From contig SICS01000007.1 in NCBI GenBank assembly GCA_009691305.1, positions 1-38,672 on the forward strand: a stretch of 38,672 bases of DNA, in the 5' to 3' direction. This DNA comes from Candidatus Peribacteria bacterium (GTDB lineage: Bacteria > Patescibacteriota > Gracilibacteria > Peribacterales > Peribacteraceae). Under the pieces are notes generated by a model. It searched no databases. It saw nothing but the letters and a program-made list of their open reading frames with translations, and was not told the DNA's origin. Below, one piece after another: positions 29,433-36,129 of this stretch (position 1 is the stretch's first letter; every line of letters starts with the position of its first letter). A program made the translations under genes and the position numbers.

Positions 29433-30440
29433 ATGAGTATGAACGCAACGATCGCCCAACTCCTCCGCCAAATCGCGGTGCTGCTCGAGGAGCAAGGCAT
29501 CGCGTTCAAACCAGCCGCGTACCGCAAAGCTGCCAAGACCGTGGAGGATTTTGCGACGGACATTTGCCTGATTGAAACCGAGAAGGATTTGCGGAACCTG
29601 CCGGGAATCGGTGAGGCGATCGCTGCCAAGATTCGCGAGTACTGCGTAACGGGGCGGATCAAGCACCTGGATGATTTGATGGCTGAGCAGGGCGGTGTCT
29701 CCCCTGCCCTGATGGCAATTGAGGGCCTGGGGCCCAAGCGCGTGCGCCTCTTGCAGAAGGAGCTGGGCATCGCGACCGTCGCACAGCTGATCGAAGCAGC
29801 GCAGAAGGGGAAGTTAAACGGCCTGCCAGGGTTCTCGGAGGTGATGGAGAAGAAGATCCTCGAGAACGCGGGCCTCGTGGGAGAGCGAGCGAAGCGCTAC
29901 CCCTTGGCAGACGTGAAACCGCATGCGGAACGAGTGCTCAAGACGATCCGGGATGTGCCCGGCGTGGAGCGCGCGGAGATCGCGGGATCGTACCGACGGG
30001 AGAAGGCGACGGTCGGCGATATCGACATCCTCGTCGTCACCCCACTTCGTCCGCCTGAGGCGGACTCCGCGGGGCAAGCCAGTGTTTCTGAAGCCATTGC
30101 TACACTTCCGATGGTCCGCGATATCACCGCACAGAGCGATAAGAAGCTCTCGTTCGATGTCATCTTGGACAAAGAATCACGGCTGCGTGTGGACGTCCGC
30201 TTCGTGAAGAAGGACCAGTGGGGCTCCGCGATCCTCTACTTCACCGGTGACAAGGATCACAACATCGCGATGCGGAAAATCGCGATAAGAAACGGATGGA
30301 AGCTGAGCGAGTATGGGCTGTTTGAAGGCGAGAAAGTTCTGGCGTCGAAAGAAGAGAAAGACATCTACGAAAAACTGGGGCTCACGTGGATTGAGCCGAA
30401 AGAGCGGGGCGGCGTCCTGCCGGATCCCCTGCCCTTCTAG
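29433..30440 (+). CDS. Family X DNA polymerase (PolX) without PHP domain
   Basis: The protein has 335 residues. The N-terminal 8-kDa-like and helix-hairpin-helix region (AAYRKAAKTVEDFAT, LRNLPGIGEAIAAKIREY, IEGLGPKRVRLLQKELG) is followed by the nucleotidyltransferase domain (EIAGSYRREKATVGDIDILV with the DxD pair, RVDVRFVKKDQWGSAILYFTG with the third Asp). It fills short gaps in base-excision or end-joining repair. Most bacterial PolX proteins are near 570 residues with a C-terminal PHP nuclease; here that domain is absent and the frame simply ends. Codons for PLRPPEADSAGQAS (30040-30074) come from a palindrome inserted just after the DxD strand. TAGAAT (29421-29426) lies 6 nt before the ATG. 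Confidence 0.9.
   Translation: MSMNATIAQLLRQIAVLLEEQGIAFKPAAYRKAAKTVEDFATDICLIETEKDLRNLPGIGEAIAAKIREYCVTGRIKHLDDLMAEQGGVSPALMAIEGLGPKRVRLLQKELGIATVAQLIEAAQKGKLNGLPGFSEVMEKKILENAGLVGERAKRYPLADVKPHAERVLKTIRDVPGVERAEIAGSYRREKATVGDIDILVVTPLRPPEADSAGQASVSEAIATLPMVRDITAQSDKKLSFDVILDKESRLRVDVRFVKKDQWGSAILYFTGDKDHNIAMRKIAIRNGWKLSEYGLFEGEKVLASKEEKDIYEKLGLTWIEPKERGGVLPDPLPF
30040..30074. repeat. Palindrome inserted in frame in polX
   Basis: CCCCACTTCGTCCGCC-TGA-GGCGGACTCCGCGGGG: 16-nt arms with a few mismatches. It codes for a Pro/Ala-rich loop. Confidence 0.75.
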
Positions 30441-31168
30441 CGCAGAGTAAACGTGGCCCGCACCGTCACCATCACCTCTTTATCGATGCTGCTGGTGTCG
30501 TAGGCGCCGTAATCCTCGACGGAGGTTGAGCCTGGGGCAAGGACCTGCACGACGCCAATGCTGGCGGACTTGAGGGAACCCACGCCGTGGCCGTCGCTGC
30601 CGGCGATGTTGGTCGCACGGGCGCGGGCATCCTTCATCGCGTCCGTGAGGAGCTCGACGCGGAGGTCGGGCAGCTTGCTGTAGCCGTACTCAAGCGACTG
30701 CGTGGAGAAGAGCACGCCCTTACTGATAAGCGCGTCGACGTTCTTGGCAACCTTCGTGATGCCGGCAACGTCCGTGGAGCGGATCTCGACGTTCTGGCGG
30801 AGGATCTGTCGGCGTGGCATGCCGTCGTTGGTGCTGTAGTCCATATCCATGAAGACCGGCGAGACCGTCGCGTTCTTCTCGTCAATGGCATTCGTCTTCA
30901 GGAAGGCCGCGACCGCAGCGGCATCCTTGCGCATCTGGTCGTACCCGTCCTTCAATTGGTCGGAGCCGACGGTGCGCGTGAACTGCGCGGTCCATTTGAC
31001 CGTATCCGACGTGATCGAGCTTCTCGCCGAACCCGTCACCTGCAGCGCGTTATCGAACGACCGCACGCTGTAGAACGTCCACGAGCCAATGATCGCGGCC
31101 AACACAAAACCACAGGCGAGGATCAGGGCGGAGAGATTGTTGGTAAATGCTGCACGCAGGTCGCTCAT
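30437..31168 (-). CDS. SIMPL domain (DUF541) membrane-anchored protein
   Basis: The protein has 243 residues. One N-terminal membrane segment (LSALILACGFVLAAIIGSWTF) precedes an exported SIMPL domain: ALQVTGSARSSITSDTVKWT, DGYDQMRKDAAAVAAFLK, RQNVEIRSTDVAGITKVAKN, LRVELLTDAMKDARARATNI and EVMVTVRATFTLR. SIMPL proteins are surface or periplasmic and of poorly known function. The start MSDLRAAF at 31168 follows TACGAT (31180-31175) by 6 nt; the longer frame to 31240 has no support. Its TAG and the polX TAG share the palindrome CTAG, so the genes overlap tail to tail by 4 nt. Confidence 0.85.
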   Translation of the reverse strand: MSDLRAAFTNNLSALILACGFVLAAIIGSWTFYSVRSFDNALQVTGSARSSITSDTVKWTAQFTRTVGSDQLKDGYDQMRKDAAAVAAFLKTNAIDEKNATVSPVFMDMDYSTNDGMPRRQILRQNVEIRSTDVAGITKVAKNVDALISKGVLFSTQSLEYGYSKLPDLRVELLTDAMKDARARATNIAGSDGHGVGSLKSASIGVVQVLAPGSTSVEDYGAYDTSSIDKEVMVTVRATFTLR

Positions 31169-31248
31169 GGACGGATCGTATCGTATACATGAAAAAACGG
31201 CAATCACTGGCCTTCGCAGGCATCTACACGTGCAGTACACTCTGCCGT

Positions 31249-31339
31249 GGAGAGATGGCCGAGTGGTCGAAGGCGCGCGACTCGAAATCGCGTAACCCCC
31301 AAAAGGGGTTCGAGGGTTCGAATCCCTCTCTCTCCGCCA
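31249..31339 (+). tRNA. tRNA-Ser (anticodon CGA)
   Basis: The acceptor stem GGAGAGA pairs with TCTCTCC, followed by the discriminator G and encoded CCA (31337-31339). The D-arm region is TGGCCGAGTGGTCGAAGGC. The anticodon stem-loop CGCGA-CTCGAAA-TCGCG gives anticodon CGA. A long variable arm (ACCCCCAAAAGGGGT) is the class II feature of tRNA-Ser, and GGTTCGAATCC forms the T loop. It reads UCG codons. Confidence 0.96.
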
Positions 31340-31370
31340 GCCAAAAAACCCTCATCGGCAGTGAAAGTAT

Positions 31371-31398
31371 TTGACGCTGAAAATGGACCTCCTAGACT
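31371..31398 (+). promoter_or_regulatory. Leaderless promoter of a decayed gene
   Basis: TTGACG (31371-31376), 16-nt spacer, TAGACT (31393-31398), then exactly 6 nt to ATG 31405. Confidence 0.65.
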
Positions 31399-31404
31399 CC
31401 TGCC

Positions 31405-31667
31405 ATGAAGAATAAATCTGCGGAAGCAGCATTCACCAAAGTGGATAGGAGATGCTTCGCTGAATATTTTCCCGAGATTCCGTGGAAGATCTCCGGGTGA
31501 TTTTGGCCGGAATTAAGGGCACTCTGCGGGACGAACCGTTCACGAAGGATCCCGGCGACTTCCCCCTCGAATAGGTCCCATACCGAATTGACGGATACTC
31601 TAATGAGTATGGGCAGGATTGGGATTTAGCGGATAGAAATGCGGAATTTTGGCTTATATTCGCCTAA
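31405..31667 (+). pseudogene. Decayed small gene: frameshift plus in-frame TAG
   Basis: The ATG at 31405 opens 31 codons (KNKSAEAAFTKVDRRCFAEY, FPEIPWKISG) ending at TGA 31498-31500. A second frame, open from about 31476, reads EDLRVILAGIKGTLRDEPFT, then KDPGDFPLE, hits TAG 31572-31574, and continues in the same frame as VPYRIDGYSNEYGQDWDLAD and NAEFWLIFA to TAA 31665-31667. The protein-like character of all three pieces and the intact upstream promoter indicate one gene of about 85 residues broken by a frameshift and a nonsense change. No family is recognised. The rest of the 31340-31790 gap holds only the two promoters. Confidence 0.5.
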
Positions 31668-31730
31668 AAGGCTGATTTTCGGGCTTCCACGCCGCAGAGC
31701 ATTGAGAACTGCACGTCTACCAAATTGGCC

Positions 31731-31758
31731 TTGCAGGGGGCATTTTGACCCCTAGAAT
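31731..31758 (+). promoter_or_regulatory. Promoter of the histone gene
   Basis: TTGCAG (31731-31736), 16-nt spacer, TAGAAT (31753-31758). The leader to ATG 31791 is about 27 nt, strongly C/T-rich, and lacks a Shine-Dalgarno sequence. It shares spacing and the TAGAAT box with the promoter at 28670. Confidence 0.6.
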
Positions 31759-31790
31759 CCCCCTGTCCCTATTTCTTACCCCCTTCTCGT

Positions 31791-31961
31791 ATGAGTTACG
31801 TAGTCGCATCCGCGATCAAGGACATGCTCAAGAAGCTCGGCATGATGACCGCCGGCGATTTCCCCGAGGCCGCTTCGGCAGCCATGGAGGATATGTGCAA
31901 GAAGGCAGCCGCTCGCGCCAAGGACAACGGCCGCGTTACGGTCCGCCCCTGCGATCTTTGA
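31791..31961 (+). CDS. Bacterial histone-fold DNA-binding protein (DUF1931-like)
   Basis: A 56-residue protein. The sequence fits one histone fold: helix 1 YVVASAIKDMLKKLGM, loop MTAGDFPE, long helix 2 AASAAMEDMCKKAAARAKDN, then loop 2 and the start of helix 3 GRVTVRPCDL. The last element matches the archaeal histone GRKTIKAEDI pattern, including the Arg-Thr DNA-contact pair and the terminal Asp that pairs with an Arg. It would form dimers and compact or bend DNA. Known bacterial single histones are of similar size, about 60 residues. It has its own promoter, a pyrimidine-rich leader and a strong terminator, as expected of a highly expressed chromatin protein. The assignment is by motif, without a database search. 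Confidence 0.8.
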   Translation: MSYVVASAIKDMLKKLGMMTAGDFPEAASAAMEDMCKKAAARAKDNGRVTVRPCDL

Positions 31962-31988
31962 TCTAGAACAACGTGTGTTTTTGAAAGG

Positions 31989-32011
31989 ACCTTCCGTACG
32001 GAAGGTTTTTT
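31989..32011 (+). terminator. Intrinsic terminator of the histone gene
   Basis: The perfect palindrome ACCTTCCGTACGGAAGGT (31989-32006) ends in a T6 run (32006-32011), 27 nt after the stop. It also lies just past the prfB stop on the other strand and might serve both, but the T-run favours the plus strand. Confidence 0.85.
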
Positions 32012-32023
32012 CAAATGCTGAAA

Positions 32024-33134
32024 TTACGCTCCTGCCTGCCTCTTCAACTCCGCATCAATAAACATCTGCAGATCCCCATCGAGCACTCCCGCCGTGTTGC
32101 TCGTCTCCACATTCGTCCGGAGATCCTTCACCATTTGATACGGGTGCAACACGTAGCTGCGCATTTGTTGTCCGAAGTCCGCACTCTCACTCGCGCCTTT
32201 GAGATCCTTCTTCTGCGCGAGTTCCTCTTCGCGTTTCTTCTCGAGCAGTTTGGCACGGAGGATGTTCATGGCGAGGGCGCGGTTCTGGAGCTGCGAACGT
32301 TCCGTCTGGCAGGCGACGACGATGCCGCTGGGGAGATGGGTGAGGCGGATCGCGGATTCCACTTTGTTCACGTTCTGCCCGCCGGCGCCGCCGCTGCGGT
32401 ACGTGTCGACGCGGAGGTCGTTCAGGTTGATCTCGATCTCCTTGGTTTCGGTGATCTCGGGGAGGACTTCCACAAGGGCGAAGCTGGTCTGGCGGAGGCC
32501 CTTGGCGCCGAAGGGCGAAATGCGGACGAGGCGATGCGTGCCCTTCTCGCACTTCAGGTGCCCGTACGCCATCTCCCCCGTGATGTGGAAGGTGGCCGTC
32601 TTGATCCCCGCCTCCTGCCCATCGGTCTTCTCCAGCAGGTTCGACTTCCATCCCTTCCGTTCGCAGTAGCGCAGGTACATCCGCACGAGCATCGCCGCCC
32701 AGTCCTGGGCTTCGGTGCCGCCCGCGCCACCGCTGATGGTGAGATAGCAATTGCCCGCGTCGAACTCGCCGCCCAGGTAGAGCTGGAGTTCCTGGTCGAC
32801 CCAGCGTTTCCGGAGGGCATCGAATTGCGACTCGAGCTCCGGCAGGTCGGCATCGGTGGAAATGCCCGCGAGCTCGCGGAGTTCACTCAGTTCCTGCGCG
32901 ATGGCCGAGACCGGCTCCCATTGCTTACGGAGCGCTTTAAGCTTGTTAAAGAGGTCCTGTGCCCGTTTCTGGCCTTGCCCTGAGCTTGCCGAAGGGTCAC
33001 TCCAAATCCCGGGGTCCATCGTCTCCCGTTCCAGGTCGGCTATTTTTTTTGGGATTCCTTTGCCGTCAAAGAGAGTCCTTGCCCGTGTTGACGGCCGACT
33101 GCAGCTCGCCGAGTTTTGTGAGGAGTTCGTCCAC
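32024..33134 (-). CDS. prfB: Peptide chain release factor 2 with programmed +1 frameshift
   Basis: RF2 reads UAA and UGA. The main frame carries the GGQ peptidyl-hydrolysis motif in [20 protein letters not shown], and [16 protein letters not shown] upstream. The N-terminal piece starts at GTG 33134 ([20 protein letters not shown]) and ends CTT-TGA-C at 33071-33065. Slipping past the TGA (33068-33066) by one base joins it to [20 protein letters not shown], the usual RF2 continuation. An AAGGA Shine-Dalgarno-like element lies 4 nt before CTT. So the gene autoregulates by RF2 level. The coding joins are complement 33134-33069 and 33067-32024. Codons for [11 protein letters not shown], about residues 43-53, come from a GTCACCCTGAGC-family repeat. 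A TATACT -10 lies at 33163-33158. Confidence 0.95.
32976..33001. repeat. CCCTGAGC palindrome inside prfB
   Basis: GCCCTGAGCTTGCCGAAGGG followed by TCAC is a member of the family also seen at 20528-20558 and 37540-37562. It is in frame and encodes DPSASSGQG after the normal W-x-DP element of RF2. Confidence 0.65.
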
Positions 33135-33252
33135 GGAAAAGGGTGAAAGTACCCGCAAAGTATACCGCGTATTAGGGGTTCCGTGAATGTTTTTCCGACC
33201 CCCCGTACCTTCCAATTTTGCCATATTTCGGCTATACTATAAGGAAAACATC

Positions 33253-33855
33253 ATGACAAACGAAATGGACATCTCCCCGGCCCCGCGCCGCCCCAACCTC
33301 TCGACATTGCTGTGGCATATGGCCTGGCCGTTCCTGATTTTCAGCTGTGTCCTCTTCTCACTCCTCGCGCTCTCGTGGATCCTGCTCCTCCCCCGCTACA
33401 CGCGGATCGATGTGGGCGGGCAGCTCCGCACCGCCGAAGGCATCCTGTCATACCGCGAAGAACTGACCGCGCAGATCACCCAGAAGGAAGAGCAGCGCCG
33501 GCAGTTGGTTCTCGCCGTCCATGACCCGCAGTTCGAGTGGCTCAAAGACCAGCGCCGGGCACGGATGACGTTGGATGAATTGAACGACGCATTGGTGACA
33601 CTGGCGAAAGAGACGACGGGGAAAGACGATGTGGTCGCCTTCACGTCACTGCAGTACGACCCGGGGAAACGGACGCTCGCGGTGAAGGGTGACATCCGCA
33701 ATGTCGGCACCCGCAGCATGACTGCGCTGGCCGCATATGTTGCTGCGATCCGCACACTGCCCTTTGTCGCCTCCACCACCACCCCGACCTTCACCCGCGA
33801 TGAAAAACCTGATGGGTTCCACTCGCCGTTCATGCTCACCGTCACCCTGAAATGA
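33253..33855 (+). CDS. Single-pass membrane protein, PilN/PilO-like candidate
   Basis: The protein has 200 residues. A short cytoplasmic N terminus (EMDISPAPRRPNL) precedes one membrane helix (MAWPFLIFSCVLFSLLALSW), a coiled-coil-like stretch (EELTAQITQKEEQRRQLVLA) and an alpha/beta C-terminal domain (KDDVVAFTSLQYDPGKRTLA, GDIRNVGTRSMTALAAYVAA). This architecture resembles type IV pilus inner-membrane proteins PilN/PilO, but I see no decisive motif. The start at 33253 has AAGGA 6 nt before it and TATACT (33233-33238) upstream, one of the few clear Shine-Dalgarno starts here. It ends in an ATGA overlap with the next gene. Confidence 0.55.
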   Translation: MTNEMDISPAPRRPNLSTLLWHMAWPFLIFSCVLFSLLALSWILLLPRYTRIDVGGQLRTAEGILSYREELTAQITQKEEQRRQLVLAVHDPQFEWLKDQRRARMTLDELNDALVTLAKETTGKDDVVAFTSLQYDPGKRTLAVKGDIRNVGTRSMTALAAYVAAIRTLPFVASTTTPTFTRDEKPDGFHSPFMLTVTLK

Positions 33856-34724
33856 ACACATGGCTTCGTTCCACCGGCGCGTTCATGGGGGGATCCATGC
33901 TCCTCGCGCTCTCCGTGATGATGCTGCAGGGGCATTTCCAGGCTCTCAAGGATATCCGTGAATATGGGCTTCCCCTGGCTGCGGAAATCCCCCCGCTGGA
34001 GCGCAGGAACACACTGCTGGGACAGCAAATGGAACTGAGTACGCTCGAAGCCAGCCTCCGCACCGATTCGACGTCCGAGAAACTCCACGTCTACGTGCTG
34101 CCCGAGGCCGATGACCTCAAGCGCCCGCTCGCCTTCCTGGAAACGGCCAGCACATTTCTCCAGAAGCGGTCGCTGCTGCGCTCGATGTCGGAGATCGAGG
34201 TGGGTGACCCCACGGACGTCGCGCTCCCCGACCCGCTCGAGAACCTCCAGTCGCGCACACTCCACTTCAGTGCAGTGCTGCGGCCCGAGGGTCGCGCCGA
34301 CTTGCTCTCAATCCTCAAGCTCTCCGGCATGCTGACGGTTGGCGACATCCTCTCGCCGGAGAACATCAAGACGCTCTTCAGCCTCACCGAGACGCAGAAC
34401 TACGCCGGCATCGTGCCGGTAGAACAGTTCCTCTCCGCCGACGTGCTCTCGTACGCGCAGGACCCCACGCTCTACGACCAGCGCCTCTCGCAGGCACTCT
34501 CGTCGGAGGAATTCCTGAAATCGTTCAAGAGCCTCCTGCAGGCATCGGGGCTCCCGCATGTGCGCGAGTTCCTGACAGGCGACCTGGGACGGACGCTCGT
34601 GGCACAGAAGTTGTGGCCTGTGCAGTTCATGACGGTCGAGAAGGAATCTCTTCGAGATCGTGGGGACGGATGGGTGGAGGTGGATCTGGAACTGAAGGCG
34701 TACTCACGGGGGGAGAATAAGTGA
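33852..34724 (+). CDS. Single-pass membrane protein coupled to the preceding gene
   Basis: The protein has 290 residues. An N-terminal membrane helix (GAFMGGSMLLALSVMMLQG) precedes a coiled-coil-like region (IPPLERRNTLLGQQMELSTL), then an extracytoplasmic domain with a lipo-pilus-like FHFSAV/beta pattern (LQSRTLHFSAVLRPEGRADL) and a C-terminal strand pair (QFMTVEKES, VEVDLELKAYSRG). It begins within the ATGA overlap with the previous gene, so the two products probably form a complex, as PilN and PilO do. No catalytic motif is visible. The PilO-like call is by architecture only. Confidence 0.5.
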   Translation: MNTWLRSTGAFMGGSMLLALSVMMLQGHFQALKDIREYGLPLAAEIPPLERRNTLLGQQMELSTLEASLRTDSTSEKLHVYVLPEADDLKRPLAFLETASTFLQKRSLLRSMSEIEVGDPTDVALPDPLENLQSRTLHFSAVLRPEGRADLLSILKLSGMLTVGDILSPENIKTLFSLTETQNYAGIVPVEQFLSADVLSYAQDPTLYDQRLSQALSSEEFLKSFKSLLQASGLPHVREFLTGDLGRTLVAQKLWPVQFMTVEKESLRDRGDGWVEVDLELKAYSRGENK

Positions 34725-34732
34725 TGGAGGGC

Positions 34733-34813
34733 TGGGGTAGGGTTGGGGCTAGGAAAGATGCTGTTCTTTCATGTGTGAAATGTGATCCTAGCCCTATCCC
34801 AATCCCTAACCCT
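34733..34813. repeat. Long inverted repeat before infC
   Basis: TGGGGTAGGGTTGGGGCTAGG (34734 onward, read as GGGTAGGGTTGGGGCTAGG) is mirrored by CCTAGCCCTATCCCAATCCC and TAACCC at the right (34794-34812). About 35 nt lie between the arms. It directly follows the membrane-protein stop and may act as a terminator or a leader structure for infC. Confidence 0.7.
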
Positions 34814-35396
34814 TTCTGTAGAGTGTTTCTGCTTCCACTCCCTTTCACCTCTGAGACAGCGTCATCACTCCAACCGGCCGGTCAAACAACTCGAGCGCCG
34901 CCCGAGGATCAATGAGCAGATCACGGTACCCGAGGTGATGCTGGTCGCCGATGACGGAGCCACCCGCACACTGACGACGAAGGCGGCATTAGAGGAGGCA
35001 CGCGCGCTCGGCTACGATTTGATCGAAGTGTCGCCCAAGGCCGTCCCGCCCGTGGTGAAGATCGGCGAGTTCGGGCACTTCCTGTACCAGCTCCAGAAGA
35101 AGGAACGGAAGCAGCGCTCGCACAGCAAGCAGGTAGAAGTGAAAATGCTCCGCATTGGGTACCGCACCGAGAAACACGACATCGACCGCCTGGTCGGCCG
35201 AGCACGCGAGTTCTTTGAGGAGCGCCACTTAGTAAAGTTCAACATGCGCCTGCGCGGACGTGAGCTGGGCAACAAGGAATACGGCATCAACAAGCTGAAA
35301 GGCATCGTCGAAGCCCTCAAGGACGTGGGCGATGTGGAGCAGGAGATCAAGCGCCAGGGGGACCAATTCACCGTGATCTTAAAACCGAAACGATAG
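34782..35396 (+). CDS. infC: Translation initiation factor IF-3
   Basis: IF-3 binds the 30S subunit and checks start-codon pairing. The conserved protein begins near [18 protein letters not shown]; further blocks are [60 protein letters not shown] and [14 protein letters not shown]. The start is unresolved: the only ATG/GTG/TTG in frame upstream is GTG 34782, inside an inverted repeat, which would add a non-homologous tail. A CTG at 34851 would give a basic N terminus ([17 protein letters not shown]) like other IF-3 proteins. Rare start codons are normal for infC (AUU in E. coli), where IF-3 represses its own synthesis. First gene of infC-rpmI-rplT. Confidence 0.93.
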   Translation: MILALSQSLTLSVECFCFHSLSPLRQRHHSNRPVKQLERRPRINEQITVPEVMLVADDGATRTLTTKAALEEARALGYDLIEVSPKAVPPVVKIGEFGHFLYQLQKKERKQRSHSKQVEVKMLRIGYRTEKHDIDRLVGRAREFFEERHLVKFNMRLRGRELGNKEYGINKLKGIVEALKDVGDVEQEIKRQGDQFTVILKPKR

Positions 35397-35402
35397 CCGT
35401 TT

Positions 35403-35486
35403 CGGGCTCGGGTCCGGGATCGGGCTCGGAAGGGAGGAAAGTGGCTTTTTAGCAGTCCCAAACCCGAGCCCCAGCCCAAGCCCGCT
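35403..35486. repeat. GC-rich inverted repeat between infC and rpmI
   Basis: CGGGCTCGGGTCCGGGATCGG at the left (read CGGGCTCGGG then TCCGGGATCGG) pairs with CCCGAGCCCCAGCCC and AAGCCCGC at the right. It belongs to the family inserted in ugd at 24689-24722. It may attenuate transcription between infC and rpmI. Confidence 0.65.
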
Positions 35487-35487
35487 C

Positions 35488-35515
35488 TTGCCTTTACAAC
35501 AAATTCCACTACACT
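35488..35515 (+). promoter_or_regulatory. Promoter of rpmI-rplT
   Basis: TTGCCT (35488-35493), 16-nt spacer, TACACT (35510-35515). The ATG follows after 11 nt, giving a leader of only a few bases. Confidence 0.6.
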
Positions 35516-35526
35516 CTGGCTCTCCT

Positions 35527-35721
35527 ATGCCAAAGATGAAGTCCCACAGCGGCGCGAAGAAGCGGTTCCGAAAGACGGGATCCGGCAAGCTGGCATTCAA
35601 GCGCCGCGGCCGCAGCCACCTTCTGCAGCAGAAGAGTAAGCGCCAGAAGCGCCTGAACCGCACCGTCATCGCCCACACCCGTGATTTGAACCGTCTCCAG
35701 GCATTGCTTCCGAATTTGTAA
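35527..35721 (+). CDS. rpmI: 50S ribosomal protein L35
   Basis: A 64-residue, strongly basic protein with the family start [20 protein letters not shown], then [20 protein letters not shown] and a C-terminal helix. It is a structural protein of the large subunit. Length is normal. It lies between infC and rplT as in most bacteria, with its own promoter. The ATG at 35527 is preferred over an in-frame start at 35488, which lies within the promoter. Confidence 0.95.
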   Translation: MPKMKSHSGAKKRFRKTGSGKLAFKRRGRSHLLQQKSKRQKRLNRTVIAHTRDLNRLQALLPNL

Positions 35722-35722
35722 C

Positions 35723-35761
35723 GTCATGGTTCGAGGCGCGCGCCGCGCACCTCACCATGAC
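35723..35761. repeat. Palindrome between rpmI and rplT
   Basis: GTCATGGTTCGAGG and CCTCACCATGAC flank CGCGCGCCGCGCA. It is a TGTCATGGTGAGC-family member within a ribosomal operon. Confidence 0.6.
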
Positions 35762-35778
35762 ATCCCCCTTCAATTCCC

Positions 35779-36129
35779 ATGAGAGTAAAACGTGGCATCG
35801 TCCGGCATCGCAGACACAAGAAGATCCGCGCCCTCGCGAAGGGTTACCGCGGCATGCGCCGCAGCACGTTCGTCAAAGCGAACGAAGCCGTGATCCGCGC
35901 CGGCACCAACTCGTACGTCTCCCGCCGCCTCAAGAAGCGCGACTTCCGCTCCCTCTGGATCACCCGCTTGAATGCTGCCTTGAAGATGAAGGGCCTCCGC
36001 TACTCCACCTTTATCAACCAGATGATGAAGAAGAAGATTGAACTCAACCGTAAGACGCTCAGCGAACTCGCGATCCATCACCCGGAGGTGTTTGATAGGG
36101 TTGTGGCGACGGTGGGTGTGAAGGCCTAA
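35779..36129 (+). CDS. rplT: 50S ribosomal protein L20
   Basis: The 116-residue protein matches L20 throughout: RVKRGIVRHRRHKKIRALAK, GYRGMRRSTFVKANEAVIRA, SRRLKKRDFRSLWITRLNAA and a C-terminal region LNRKTLSELAIHHPEVFDRV. It is needed for early assembly of the 50S subunit and in several bacteria represses the infC-rpmI-rplT operon by binding its mRNA. Its stop codon (36127-36129) directly touches the left repeat of the four-helix-bundle element. Confidence 0.96.
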   Translation: MRVKRGIVRHRRHKKIRALAKGYRGMRRSTFVKANEAVIRAGTNSYVSRRLKKRDFRSLWITRLNAALKMKGLRYSTFINQMMKKKIELNRKTLSELAIHHPEVFDRVVATVGVKA

